Assembly (NCBI RefSeq): GCF_900696045.1
Contig: NZ_LR216287.1
Location: forward strand, 2,647,854-2,711,853
Length of the DNA stretch: 64,000 bases
Origin: Candidatus Nitrosocosmicus franklandus
GTDB lineage: Archaea; Thermoproteota; Nitrososphaeria; Nitrososphaerales; Nitrososphaeraceae
Reading direction: 5' to 3'
The notes beneath the pieces are model-generated. The model did no database searches. It saw only the letters and a program-made list of their open reading frames with translations, and was not told where the DNA came from. Position numbers and translations under genes: made by a program. Every line of letters starts with the position of its first letter. Position 1 is the first letter of the stretch. Of the stretch, positions 27,349-36,293 are shown one piece after another.

Positions 27349-29073
27349 TTGAGTCATAGTTTGGTTTACACGATTTTGATTATGTTTGTTTTATCTGCTT
27401 CTCTATTTTTATCTGCTAGTTTGATTACTGTAAATGCTCAGATTCTCCCACAAAATAATGATTCTACGACAGCTCAATCCTCATTGGCTTCTATTGATAA
27501 TCCGTATGGGCTTAGAATAACTGACCCTGCTAAAGATGAAATAGTTTTCATTGATGGTACAAATTACTTTGACTCCGATGGTAAGAAACTAACTCTCAGT
27601 GGTTTTTCAGTTGCTGACAATGGTAATTTAACAGGGTGTGATGTTTCTGTTATAACCAACAATGCTTTTCCTTATCAATCTGCTAATGCGACCGGGCCCC
27701 AAGGCGATAAAGATTTTTCAAAGTGGAGTTACACATTTAGCTCAAATTATGCAAATTTGCATGAAGGATCAAACAAAATCACATCGAAGTTGACCTGTGA
27801 ATCCGGTCAAGCTAGGGCCCATTATAGTATCAATGTAACAGGTGTCATATTCAATGGAACATTCCCTCAATCTCAAAAGCCTGAAGGTGTAGAGACGGGA
27901 ACGCTATCTGTGGAAATTCTTTCTCCAAAGAATGGTGAAACAGTAAATATTGATAGCCCTATCACAATTAATGGTAGTTCTAGCTATCCACAAGATTATG
28001 ACTGCGAGGTTCTTTTGGCTACAGGCAATCCTGATGCAGAAGTTATAGCACCTACCAGTTCCAATAACTCGAACTTTAAGAAAACATTGGCTAAAGGTAT
28101 GAATGGTTCTGGAGATTATAGGAATTGGAGCTTAGTTGTGGAACCAGGCACTACTAACCTTAAGAACGGTTCTCAATCCTTAACTGCCAAATTACAATGT
28201 TACTCTCCACTTTCAGCTGTTAAACTTGCCAAAGTAAATGTGGTGGCAGCTTTACCACAACTTGATCTCTCTGTACTATCTGTGGAAATTCTTTCTCCAA
28301 AGAATGGTGAAACAGTAAATATTGATAGCCCTATCACAATTAATGGTAGTTCTAGCTATCCACAAGATTATGACTGCGAGGTTCTTTTGGCTGCAGGAAG
28401 TTCGGCCGAAAGGATAGCACCTACCAGTTCCAATAACTCGAACTTTAAGAAAACATTGGCTAAAGGTATGAATGGTTCTGGAGATTATAGGAATTGGAGC
28501 TTAGTTGTGGAACCAGGCACTACTAACCTTAAGAACGGTTCTCAATCCTTAACTGCCAAATTACAATGTTACTCTCCACTTTCAGCTGTTAAACTTGCCA
28601 AAGTAAATGTGGTGGCAATTTTACCTCCTCCTGCTGAGCTGAAAACAATGGATGTAAGTATTGATAAGATTGGTCAGGGTCTAAATCAAAGAATTATAAT
28701 CGGGGCGAATGATGCCACTACTGATGATGCCTTAGAGGGCACCACCATAACAGGATCGATAAATGATCAAAAATTTTCTGGTTCAACTGATGCGGATGGT
28801 AAGTACTCAACTAGCATACCTACAAATTTGTTAGAATCTGGTGATACCATCACCGTGTCTACAACTGTAACCAAAGAAGGGTACAAACTAAAAAAAACTA
28901 GCACCTCTTTCGAAGGGACTCCTATAAATGCCGAAACTGGAACTGCTACACCATCGCCTTCTGCAGAAGGTGATGAAGCGAAAAGTGAAGCAGATTTGGC
29001 AGACAGAATCTTTGAAGATGTACAGAAACAATTAAGTGATCAAGGAATCAATATCCCATTACCATTCGGATAA
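27349..29073 (+). CDS. Secreted protein with three Ig-like repeats
   Basis: A 574-residue protein with a signal peptide (about 5-30). Three repeats of roughly 110 residues follow: a diverged copy (about 50-165) and two near-identical copies (about 186-300 and 310-425) beginning LSVEILSPKNGETVNIDSPI. Each keeps one Cys pair (YDCEV ... LQCYSP), probably a disulfide. A fourth beta-rich module (about 430-520, SGSTDADGKYSTSIPTN) resembles a carboxypeptidase-regulatory/Big-like fold. The C terminus is acidic. Likely a surface-exposed adhesive or structural protein. TTG start at 27349. Confidence 0.75.
   Translation: MSHSLVYTILIMFVLSASLFLSASLITVNAQILPQNNDSTTAQSSLASIDNPYGLRITDPAKDEIVFIDGTNYFDSDGKKLTLSGFSVADNGNLTGCDVSVITNNAFPYQSANATGPQGDKDFSKWSYTFSSNYANLHEGSNKITSKLTCESGQARAHYSINVTGVIFNGTFPQSQKPEGVETGTLSVEILSPKNGETVNIDSPITINGSSSYPQDYDCEVLLATGNPDAEVIAPTSSNNSNFKKTLAKGMNGSGDYRNWSLVVEPGTTNLKNGSQSLTAKLQCYSPLSAVKLAKVNVVAALPQLDLSVLSVEILSPKNGETVNIDSPITINGSSSYPQDYDCEVLLAAGSSAERIAPTSSNNSNFKKTLAKGMNGSGDYRNWSLVVEPGTTNLKNGSQSLTAKLQCYSPLSAVKLAKVNVVAILPPPAELKTMDVSIDKIGQGLNQRIIIGANDATTDDALEGTTITGSINDQKFSGSTDADGKYSTSIPTNLLESGDTITVSTTVTKEGYKLKKTSTSFEGTPINAETGTATPSPSAEGDEAKSEADLADRIFEDVQKQLSDQGINIPLPFG
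27904..28617 (+). repeat. About 345-bp direct duplication within the secreted Ig-like repeat gene
   Basis: Blocks 27904-28248 and 28276-28617 (offset 372 bp) are almost identical in DNA, including silent sites. They differ in one short stretch (around 28020-28050 versus 28391-28420), which also contains a 3-bp length difference. This marks a recent duplication or gene conversion. Confidence 0.9.
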
Positions 29074-29217
29074 CACTTTTTATTAAATTATGACAAATGG
29101 TTAACGAAGAATATTTTCTATAGTTCGCTATTAATTTTCTATTATTCGTGTGTTTTCCGCACTCAAAATAACAAGGTTATTATTCTCAAACACTCTAGTT
29201 ATTTTGAATTTGGTTTA

Positions 29218-30564
29218 ATGGAAGACAATAAATATAAATTCTTGATTCTTGAATTGGGCATTGCCATACTTAACGATGATAACGAAATATTACATTTTAA
29301 GAAATTTCACGATCCATTGAAATCCCATATAAAATTAAAAATGAATGATTTTGAAGAGATTTCGGAGAATTTGGAATTTTTCAAATTCAAACCTAGCGCA
29401 ATTGTAACCAATTATCCTTCACTTATTGGAATTCTTAAAAAAATTAGTGAGACGGTAGAAAAAATTTCGCCTAATGAAGAAAGACTCCTTCAGATTAATA
29501 AGAAAGAAATATATTCAAGAATAGGGATTTTTGAAAACGATGACTCTAAGAATAATGACGAAACATTAAATTCTATTATAAGGGATTTTTCATTAAAATG
29601 GTCATCATTAAAGGTACAGGAAGCTTCTGCACAACTTGACTTACATATCAGTCAATCAGTAAATGCACTAGATGAAATTGATAAAATTCTGAATACCGTA
29701 GGAACACGAGTAAGGGAATGGTATGGTTTACACTTTCCTGAACTTGATAACTTGTTACAGAATATAGTTACATATGCAAGTATAGTATCAAAATCTGGAG
29801 AACGCAATGAAATTACTAGAGAATCTCTAGCTGCTCTGGAAATCCCTGAAAACAAAATCGAAATTATAATTGATACTGCACATAGAAGCAAAGGTGGAAA
29901 GATAACTGAGGAAAATCTCTCAATATTACAAGATCTTGCAGATCAAGTCATCTCTCTAAGTCAGATTCGTAAAACTTTGGAAGGACATATAGAATCCTCA
30001 ATGGATGAAATCGCTCCAAATATGAAGGAACTACTTACTGCAACCGTGGGTGCGAGGCTAATTGCGAAGGCAGGAAGTTTAAAAAGATTGGCATCTCTGT
30101 CTTCTAGTACAATCCAAATTCTTGGTGCTGAAAAGGCACTATTTAGAACACTTAAAACAGGTGCCAATCCTCCCAAGCATGGATTACTCTTTCAGCATCC
30201 TGTTATTCATTCAGCTCCAAAATGGCAAAGAGGTAAACTCGCAAGGGCCATTTCAGCTAAAGCTGCCATTGCAGCAAGAGTTGATTTGTATGGTCAAACT
30301 CCTCTAGTTGATAATATGTTGTCAAGTAAACTAAATGACCGGATTGTGGAAATTCAGCAAAAATACAAAGAACCTTCTGAGCCTCAAAAGCTAAGAAGCC
30401 AAGAACAAACTCAAAGGTTTAGAAAAGGGGATAACAAGAGATACAATGGTAATAAAAGAACGAGATATGGTAAGAGGAAGGATGAGCCGAGAGAAAAAGA
30501 CAGGGATTTCAAGTTCAAAAGAAACAAGTATAAAAAGCGGTTCCATAAATCTAATAAGAAATAG
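29218..30564 (+). CDS. nop5: Nop5 (Nop56/58-type) box C/D RNP core protein
   Basis: A 448-residue archaeal Nop5. The Nop domain signature is seen around 270-320 as GARLIAKAGSLKRLASLSSSTIQILGAEKALFRTLKTG, with HGLLFQHPVIHSAPKWQRGKLAR. A coiled-coil region lies before it and a Lys/Arg-rich tail (about 390-448) after it. It binds L7Ae-bound C/D guide RNAs and recruits fibrillarin for 2'-O-methylation. Followed after 30 nt by fibrillarin. Confidence 0.95.
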   Translation: MEDNKYKFLILELGIAILNDDNEILHFKKFHDPLKSHIKLKMNDFEEISENLEFFKFKPSAIVTNYPSLIGILKKISETVEKISPNEERLLQINKKEIYSRIGIFENDDSKNNDETLNSIIRDFSLKWSSLKVQEASAQLDLHISQSVNALDEIDKILNTVGTRVREWYGLHFPELDNLLQNIVTYASIVSKSGERNEITRESLAALEIPENKIEIIIDTAHRSKGGKITEENLSILQDLADQVISLSQIRKTLEGHIESSMDEIAPNMKELLTATVGARLIAKAGSLKRLASLSSSTIQILGAEKALFRTLKTGANPPKHGLLFQHPVIHSAPKWQRGKLARAISAKAAIAARVDLYGQTPLVDNMLSSKLNDRIVEIQQKYKEPSEPQKLRSQEQTQRFRKGDNKRYNGNKRTRYGKRKDEPREKDRDFKFKRNKYKKRFHKSNKK

Positions 30565-30594
30565 GTACTCTAGGGCATTGTGAGATAAAGAGGA

Positions 30595-31296
30595 ATGAAT
30601 AATCTGTCGGTTTTTAAAGAGTTTGATAATGGATCGTATGTCATGCTTATAGATAATATGAAAGAACGTTACTTGGCAACTCGAAACATGGATTTACAAA
30701 AGAGCGTATATGGTGAAAAACTAATCAAGTTAGACGATATAGAATATAGGATCTGGGAACCCTTTAGAAGTAAATTAGCTGCGGCAATCCTGAGAAACCT
30801 AGAACAGAATCCAATCAAAGAATCTTCATCTGTCCTTTATTTAGGAGCTTCAACTGGCACAACAGTGAGTCATGTATCGGATATAATTGGAAACAAGGGA
30901 ATGGTTTTTGCAGTTGAACCTTCTGCAAGAGTAGCAAGAGAATTTCTCGAAAATGTAGCATCAAGGAGAAAGAATGTAATACCGATTTTAATGGACGCTA
31001 GAAATCATTTGCAATACTATTCTTACTATGGGCTGGTAGACGTCGTTTATTCAGATATTGCACAACCTGACCAAACTGACATTGCAATTAATAATTGTAA
31101 GAGCTATCTAAAAAAGGATGGCCATCTTGTTATCATCATCAAAACTCGAAGCATCGACGTACTATTGGATCCCAAAGCTGTAACCAAAAACGAAGCTAGA
31201 AAATTGGAAATGAATAACTTTGAAATATTGCAGATCGTTGACTTGGAACCGTTTGATAGGGATCATTCTTTTATCCATACCAGATACAAGGGTTGA
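30595..31296 (+). CDS. flpA: Fibrillarin-like rRNA/tRNA 2'-O-methyltransferase
   Basis: A 233-residue fibrillarin. The signature YRIWEPFRSKLAAAI, the S-adenosylmethionine site VLYLGASTGTTVSHVSDIIG, and VYSDIAQPDQTDIAINN match the family throughout. It is the catalytic subunit of box C/D RNPs and pairs with the upstream Nop5, forming an operon conserved in archaea. Confidence 0.97.
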   Translation: MNNLSVFKEFDNGSYVMLIDNMKERYLATRNMDLQKSVYGEKLIKLDDIEYRIWEPFRSKLAAAILRNLEQNPIKESSSVLYLGASTGTTVSHVSDIIGNKGMVFAVEPSARVAREFLENVASRRKNVIPILMDARNHLQYYSYYGLVDVVYSDIAQPDQTDIAINNCKSYLKKDGHLVIIIKTRSIDVLLDPKAVTKNEARKLEMNNFEILQIVDLEPFDRDHSFIHTRYKG

Positions 31297-31315
31297 GGCA
31301 AATTTTTCCAGGTAA

Positions 31316-31963
31316 CTAGAGAATTTTGGTTTGAGCCAGATCTGATAGTAAATACTTTACGGGATTCCACGAATATCTGATGTGTTCTTTGACCAATGTA
31401 TTTTCTATATTGTTTCTTAAAAAGATTTTTGTTTTGGGATCAGAAGGGTAGCCTGATCCAATCTGCTGATTCAGCCTTCTTCCGATCTTTTCTATTTGTC
31501 TGTCTCTAGTAACTTTTGCAATTATTGAGGCAGCAGAAACTACAATGTTGTCCAAATCTGCCTTATGATAGCAGTAAATTTTTACGTCCCGATTTACAAG
31601 ATTTTGAACTATGCTTTGTTTAAACCTGACTAAATTTACATCACAGGCATCGATTATAATCTTGTCTGCGAATATATTATTTGAAATTATAGTCATGAAT
31701 TTTGCTTCTAATAAATTCAATTTCTTTTGATTTACATAAAAATCGATCGTTTTGGGATCTATCCTACATATAAAAATCGATTTAGCATGCGAGACTATCT
31801 TCGGATAAAGGCGTTCCCTCTTCAAGTAAGTCAGCTTTTTCGAATCAGCCACACCCTCGCTTTGCAATTGTAGGATACTATTTTTGTCTAGAGCAATTCC
31901 TGCAACAACAAGAGGACCCATAATTGAACCACGACCTGCCTCGTCAATTCCTCCTAAAATCAA
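31316..31963 (-). CDS. rnhB: Ribonuclease HII
   Basis: A 215-residue RNase HII. The N-terminal GGIDEAGRGSIMGPLVVAG carries the catalytic Asp-Glu pair, with IIDACDVN and AASIIAKVTRDRQIE further on (metal ligands). It removes RNA from RNA-DNA hybrids and single ribonucleotides in DNA. Convergent with fibrillarin (19-bp gap). Confidence 0.96.
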   Translation of the reverse strand: MILGGIDEAGRGSIMGPLVVAGIALDKNSILQLQSEGVADSKKLTYLKRERLYPKIVSHAKSIFICRIDPKTIDFYVNQKKLNLLEAKFMTIISNNIFADKIIIDACDVNLVRFKQSIVQNLVNRDVKIYCYHKADLDNIVVSAASIIAKVTRDRQIEKIGRRLNQQIGSGYPSDPKTKIFLRNNIENTLVKEHIRYSWNPVKYLLSDLAQTKIL

Positions 31964-32386
31964 TTAATTTTGATTTCAATTTTGAACATATATATCTTAT
32001 TAGATCTATCTTTTTAATAAGAATAATGAGGAGGAACGATTTACTGCTATGAAGAACGATCCTTATGTAGCATATATAATGATGATCAAATTCTATCTTT
32101 CTAAAGAAAATAGAACAACAGCATACTAAAGCAAAAAATCAGAAATATAAAATCTGATCCTTATTAATTCTATTGTATTATATTAGATCAGCTTTTTATT
32201 TACAGGAATTGAATTTGAAATCAAGAAAAATCCCATTAATACTTTTTTTTGCAGATATACACTTGATGATACAATTTAATCTAGATACAAAACATCTAGT
32301 TCCAATAAATTTTCCAATTCTACATAAATAGAGGTTCAATCCTCTTAATTATCCTGCAACAAAATTTTGATACCCAATCATGGACA
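31964..32386. other. Intergenic region
   Basis: About 420 AT-rich bases between rnhB and trm1. A 26-codon frame at 32049-32129 has a GGAGG 18 nt upstream, but the spacing is poor and there is no family match, so I do not call it a gene. Two ATGATGA-like sequences (about 32077 and 32260) resemble C boxes, but no convincing D boxes sit at the right distance. Confidence 0.4.
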
Positions 32387-33580
32387 GTGGTAAAAGAAGG
32401 TGAAACTCGTATATTAGTACCTTCACTTTCACTAGTCCAAAAAGAACCTTCAAAATTCCCCGCATTTTTTAATCCAGCTGCAAAATTCAACCGGGAAATT
32501 TCGATTTTGATATATAGGGACTTTTTACAAAGTCCGAGAAAGAATCTAACCTTTGTGGATTCTCTATGCGGTGTAGGATCTAGGGGTTTGAGGGTCGCAA
32601 AAGAGGTTTCAAACATCGGAAAGGTTTTTTTTAATGACTATAATTTAATGGCAATACAAACTGCGAAATTTAGTTCGGTTCTCAATGACGTGTATAATAA
32701 ATGTACTTTTTCAAATTCAGATGTTTGTAATTTTTTACAAAATTTTTCTAATTATTCGGAAAAAGGTACAATTATTGATCTAGATCCTTTTGGTTCTCCG
32801 GCACAATACCTGGATTGTGTTCTGCGAGCGATTGAAAATAATGGTATGATTTCTATTACCGCTACAGATACAGCCGTACTATTAGGAGTCTATCCTAAAG
32901 TATGTAATAGAAAATATTATGGAATTCCTATACGTACTAAGTACTCACTTGAGGTTGGAACTAGGATTCTTCTATCTTGTTTTGCGATCGTGGCGTCAAG
33001 GCTAGATTTGAGCGTTAAACCATTGTTTGTTCATTCATACAGAAACTATATTCGAGTGTATTGTAAAATAACGAAAAGTAATCGAATGGCTAACCGGGTG
33101 TACGAGAATATTGGTCATATTCAACATTGTTTCGAATGTGGATATAGAGAATTGGTAAAAGCATATGATCCAAATCTTTTGTGTATAAATTGTCAAAGGA
33201 AAACCCAATTTGCAGGCCCATTATGGTCATCAAGTTTGTTTGATAAAAGCATGATTGAAAGTGTAATTAGAAATTTGGATGAGCACCAAAAGAAGGCCTC
33301 TAAATGCGATAATTATTCATATTCTCCCTCCAAATCGATCGCTAGATTTTTTAGTATTGCAAGAAATGAATATGATAGCCTGCCTTATCATTATATAAGC
33401 GATGAATTCGGTAAGCTTCTGCGTAACAGTACTCTTCCAGTACATGTTATCGTAAGTACGCTGAAACAAGAGGGATTCGTTGCCAGCCTTACTATTTTTT
33501 CATCTACTGGGTTTAAAACAAATGCTAAAGTATCACAAATAAGGGCTATTCTAACCAAGTTATCCAACGAAATATTATAG
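32387..33580 (+). CDS. trm1: tRNA (guanine26-N2)-dimethyltransferase Trm1
   Basis: A 397-residue Trm1. Features include the methyltransferase motif FVDSLCGVGSRGLRVAKE (about 55-72), IIDLDPFGSPAQYLD (catalytic DPFG), TDTAVLLGVYPKVCNRKYYG, and a zinc-type cluster CFECGYRE...CINCQRK. It methylates G26 of tRNA. GTG start at 32387 (MVKEGETRIL); upstream in-frame sequence offers no better start. Confidence 0.94.
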   Translation: MVKEGETRILVPSLSLVQKEPSKFPAFFNPAAKFNREISILIYRDFLQSPRKNLTFVDSLCGVGSRGLRVAKEVSNIGKVFFNDYNLMAIQTAKFSSVLNDVYNKCTFSNSDVCNFLQNFSNYSEKGTIIDLDPFGSPAQYLDCVLRAIENNGMISITATDTAVLLGVYPKVCNRKYYGIPIRTKYSLEVGTRILLSCFAIVASRLDLSVKPLFVHSYRNYIRVYCKITKSNRMANRVYENIGHIQHCFECGYRELVKAYDPNLLCINCQRKTQFAGPLWSSSLFDKSMIESVIRNLDEHQKKASKCDNYSYSPSKSIARFFSIARNEYDSLPYHYISDEFGKLLRNSTLPVHVIVSTLKQEGFVASLTIFSSTGFKTNAKVSQIRAILTKLSNEIL

Positions 33581-33613
33581 TAATAATGATTATTGAGTTC
33601 AGCATAACGTCAT

Positions 33614-34735
33614 TTAGGTAATATTTTTCCTTATTGAAGTGATTTCTGAGAATGGAATAATATTACTCTTACTGTATTTACCATATTTTCTTAAGATCCA
33701 ATCTAGACCATCTTTAATCTTTGTAACCGACTTTAACCCCAGTTTGTTCAAATATACTTGGGGTAGTGTTGATATTAGTATTATCTCATACTTTTCTTGT
33801 ATTAATTGAAGGAAATTAATATGTTCAATTTCGTTTATATACTGGTATTTTTCTAATCCGTTTAGATCAAGTCTTCCTTCTATGAATTTTGATAAAGCAC
33901 CTTCATTTATTCCTCCTCTGTTTTCTGATAATAAAACAATCGTCCCACCATCAAGTACTGAATGACAATTATTCCATAACAAGTTAAGACTGCTCCCTAA
34001 ATCTAATTGGGATGTATATGAAGTACTACCTGAAATAAATGCTGACTTTAAATATTCACCTGTTATGCTCGTCTTTTCTTTGAAGCGTTCTATTGCATCC
34101 AAAAAAGAATTAATTTCGTGTCCAATATAGATCGAATCTATAGTCTCCCTGTTTGAATAAACGTGGATCATTTGACAAGTTAACTTTGAAAGGCTCTCGA
34201 TTGTGATTTTCAGGGCGTCTCCACTAGATCCTGGCTTTGGCATTTCACCTACAATAGAAGGATAAATCTGATTCATCACATTAGGATAGCATTCTCTAAT
34301 TAGCTTTGTGGGGCTACCGGCAAATCCAAAGACTGGATCATATTCTATTTTGTCAATCAATATGATGTTTCTATATAATGGTAATTTTTTTAGCAATTCC
34401 TCTGGTTCTATTCTCGCAATCTTTAAAGTTTCCTTGTATATATCTTGTCGTAATCTAAGGGTAAAAGGCTTTGAAAGCACAAAAATATCAGGGGACTGTA
34501 AATCCAATTTGCTGTTAGATTCATTAATGGTCTTCAGTATGTCAAACATTTTAGGAAAGGGCGTCGTGATTAGGATTAAGGTAGAAGTCTGAAGGTTTAT
34601 ATTGTCGTGAATGATTGCACTCAAATCTTCGGGATTAATAGTCTTAACTTCAGGTTTTAAGATTTTTGAGATATTTTCATACTTTATGTCCAATATTATT
34701 TCCGCATCTCCATATCCTAACCATATTTCTGGCAT
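33614..34735 (-). CDS. LarA-like (DUF2088) protein, probably not a lactate racemase
   Basis: A 373-residue protein. The start IWLGYGDAEIILDI and the late segment GGTIVLLSENRGGINEGALSKFIEG follow the nickel-pincer lactate racemase (LarA) plan. However, the stretch where LarA carries the catalytic His (GTHR-like, after the first DUF2088 strand set) here reads ILITTPFPKMFD, and other pincer-binding His/Lys positions are not evident. So the fold is likely kept but racemase activity is doubtful. Divergent from pyrE (48-bp gap). Function unknown. Confidence 0.6.
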   Translation of the reverse strand: MPEIWLGYGDAEIILDIKYENISKILKPEVKTINPEDLSAIIHDNINLQTSTLILITTPFPKMFDILKTINESNSKLDLQSPDIFVLSKPFTLRLRQDIYKETLKIARIEPEELLKKLPLYRNIILIDKIEYDPVFGFAGSPTKLIRECYPNVMNQIYPSIVGEMPKPGSSGDALKITIESLSKLTCQMIHVYSNRETIDSIYIGHEINSFLDAIERFKEKTSITGEYLKSAFISGSTSYTSQLDLGSSLNLLWNNCHSVLDGGTIVLLSENRGGINEGALSKFIEGRLDLNGLEKYQYINEIEHINFLQLIQEKYEIILISTLPQVYLNKLGLKSVTKIKDGLDWILRKYGKYSKSNIIPFSEITSIRKNIT

Positions 34736-34783
34736 AGAGTTATCTAAGAAGCATCTAACTTATTAAATCAAACATACGAATTA

Positions 34784-35419
34784 TTGTCTAATTTGAGAGA
34801 CTTGGACTATCAAGAACAATTGAGAGAAGAAATAGTGACTTTTTTATATGATGTTGGTGCAATTAGGTTAGGAAATTTTACCCTTTCCAGTGGAAATCAT
34901 AGTAGTTTCTATATTGATTTGAGAATGCTACAAAGTTATCCATTGTATTTTCGGAAAACGATATCTTTGCTAAAAACGGTAATTCTCTTGGGTGTTGGAA
35001 TAGATAATTTTGATTATATTTGCTCAATACCTACCTCGGGGACCATTTTTGGTTCATCGTTGGCATATGAATTATTTAAACCTCATATTTATGTGAGGAA
35101 AGATCCAAAAACCTATGGAACTCAAAAGAAGATAGAGGGCAATTTGGTCCCTGGATCTAGAGTACTTTTTATAGAAGACGTAGTAACTACTGGAAATTCG
35201 TTACTCTCTGCTGTTAAATCAATTGCTGATTGTACAACCCATAATCGTGTTGTCGCTATTATAGATAGGAAACAAGGTGCTACAGAGAAGTTTCAGGAAT
35301 ATAATGTCTTTGTTGATAGTGTGATTAGCATTGTTCGAGCTATCGAAATCTTGAGAAACAACAACCGGATAAGTCATGAGGACTATAATACGATTAAAAG
35401 GGAGATGACTAAAATTTAG
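34784..35419 (+). CDS. pyrE: Orotate phosphoribosyltransferase
   Basis: A 211-residue enzyme with the PRPP-binding motif VLFIEDVVTTGNSLLSAV (about 124-141) and FTLSSGNHSSFYIDLR, IPTSGTIFGSSLA. It makes orotidine 5'-phosphate in pyrimidine synthesis. TTG start at 34784. Its TAG stop interlocks by 4 bp with the stop of the convergent TBP gene. Confidence 0.93.
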   Translation: MSNLRDLDYQEQLREEIVTFLYDVGAIRLGNFTLSSGNHSSFYIDLRMLQSYPLYFRKTISLLKTVILLGVGIDNFDYICSIPTSGTIFGSSLAYELFKPHIYVRKDPKTYGTQKKIEGNLVPGSRVLFIEDVVTTGNSLLSAVKSIADCTTHNRVVAIIDRKQGATEKFQEYNVFVDSVISIVRAIEILRNNNRISHEDYNTIKREMTKI

Positions 35420-35979
35420 CTTTCATATATCATCAAATTCTTTTCTTCTAGAAGGGTATGTAAATTAGTAACTGCTCGATAAACTTCGGTTTCCTTTTTG
35501 GCGCCTGTACAAACTAACTTTCCGCTAGCAAAAAGCAAGATTACCGTCTTTGGGTCCAACATCCTGTGGATTAAACCTGGAAATTGTTCTGGCTCATACA
35601 TGCTCCTCGGTAAAATTCTTGCTGCCAATTCAAGATGTATTTTGCCACCCAAACTTGCAGATGCAACTATATTTTGAATCTCAATTATGGGATCGTTTTC
35701 TATTGGAATCCCACCCTTTCTTAACTTTTGTACTACATTTCTTACAGCTTTTATTGCCTGCTCTTCTGATTTAGCTCCCGTGCAAACCATTTTCCCAGAG
35801 CTGAAAATTAATGTAGCTGTTTTAGGAGCTTTTAATCTAAACACTAGACCTGGAAATTGATCCGGATGATATTCTACATCAGGAAATATTTGAGTAATTA
35901 AATTGAGATTTACTGTTTGATTAACCGTTGCGGATGCCACAACGTTTTCAATACTTACCATTGGTTTTGTTTGAGGCAT
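35416..35979 (-). CDS. tbp: TATA-box-binding protein
   Basis: A 187-residue TBP with two direct repeats of about 90 residues: VENVVASATVNQTVNLNLI...YHPDQFPGLVFRLKAPKTATLIFSSGKMVCTGAKS and IQNIVASASLGGKIHLELAA...YEPEQFPGLIHRMLDPKTVILLFASGKLVCTGAK (positions about 10-95 and 100-187). It nucleates archaeal transcription together with TFB; two TFB genes lie in the same window. Convergent with pyrE with a 4-bp shared stop. Confidence 0.97.
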   Translation of the reverse strand: MPQTKPMVSIENVVASATVNQTVNLNLITQIFPDVEYHPDQFPGLVFRLKAPKTATLIFSSGKMVCTGAKSEEQAIKAVRNVVQKLRKGGIPIENDPIIEIQNIVASASLGGKIHLELAARILPRSMYEPEQFPGLIHRMLDPKTVILLFASGKLVCTGAKKETEVYRAVTNLHTLLEEKNLMIYES

Positions 35980-36293
35980 TATTCCTTTTCTTGGGGTATA
36001 TAAATACTCGATATAAATATACCTTTATGTGATATTGTCAAGTTTGATCAATATCGAAATCTCGACAAGGTAATACATATTTATTATAAAAGGCTAGCAA
36101 ATAACATGTTATAATTTGTAGAAAGATATGAAAATGAATAAATAAGCATAAGAATATTATATAAATTTGAAATTATTATATATAAAAAACTGTAAGTAGT
36201 TGCTATTGTGTAAATTAGTAAATACTATCGGGCTCAAAACGTAAAGAATCATGCTATTATTGCCTAAACACATTTTAATATCTCTCATTAAGA
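35980..36293. other. Divergent promoter region between tbp and the fumarase-family gene
   Basis: About 310 strongly AT-rich bases. Besides the tandem TATA-like boxes for tbp I see several TATATAA-type runs (about 36158-36190) and no coding frame or stable hairpin. Confidence 0.5.
35997..36020 (-). promoter_or_regulatory. Tandem TATA-like boxes upstream of tbp
   Basis: On the minus strand two TATA-like elements lie at 36020-36011 (ATATTTATAT) and 36006-35997 (TATTTATATA). With archaeal spacing (about 26 nt from TATA centre to transcript start) they predict starts at about 35990 or at the ATG itself (35979), i.e. a very short leader or none. This is an inference from spacing. Confidence 0.45.

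Noticed and set aside
32049-32129. 26-codon frame with an upstream GGAGG between rnhB and trm1
   Set aside because: The spacing of 18 nt to the ATG is too long, composition is not protein-like, and no family feature is visible.
32077-32280. Possible box C/D guide RNAs (ATGATGA sequences)
   Set aside because: C-like boxes occur, but no D and D' boxes are at the right distances; near chance level in AT-rich DNA.
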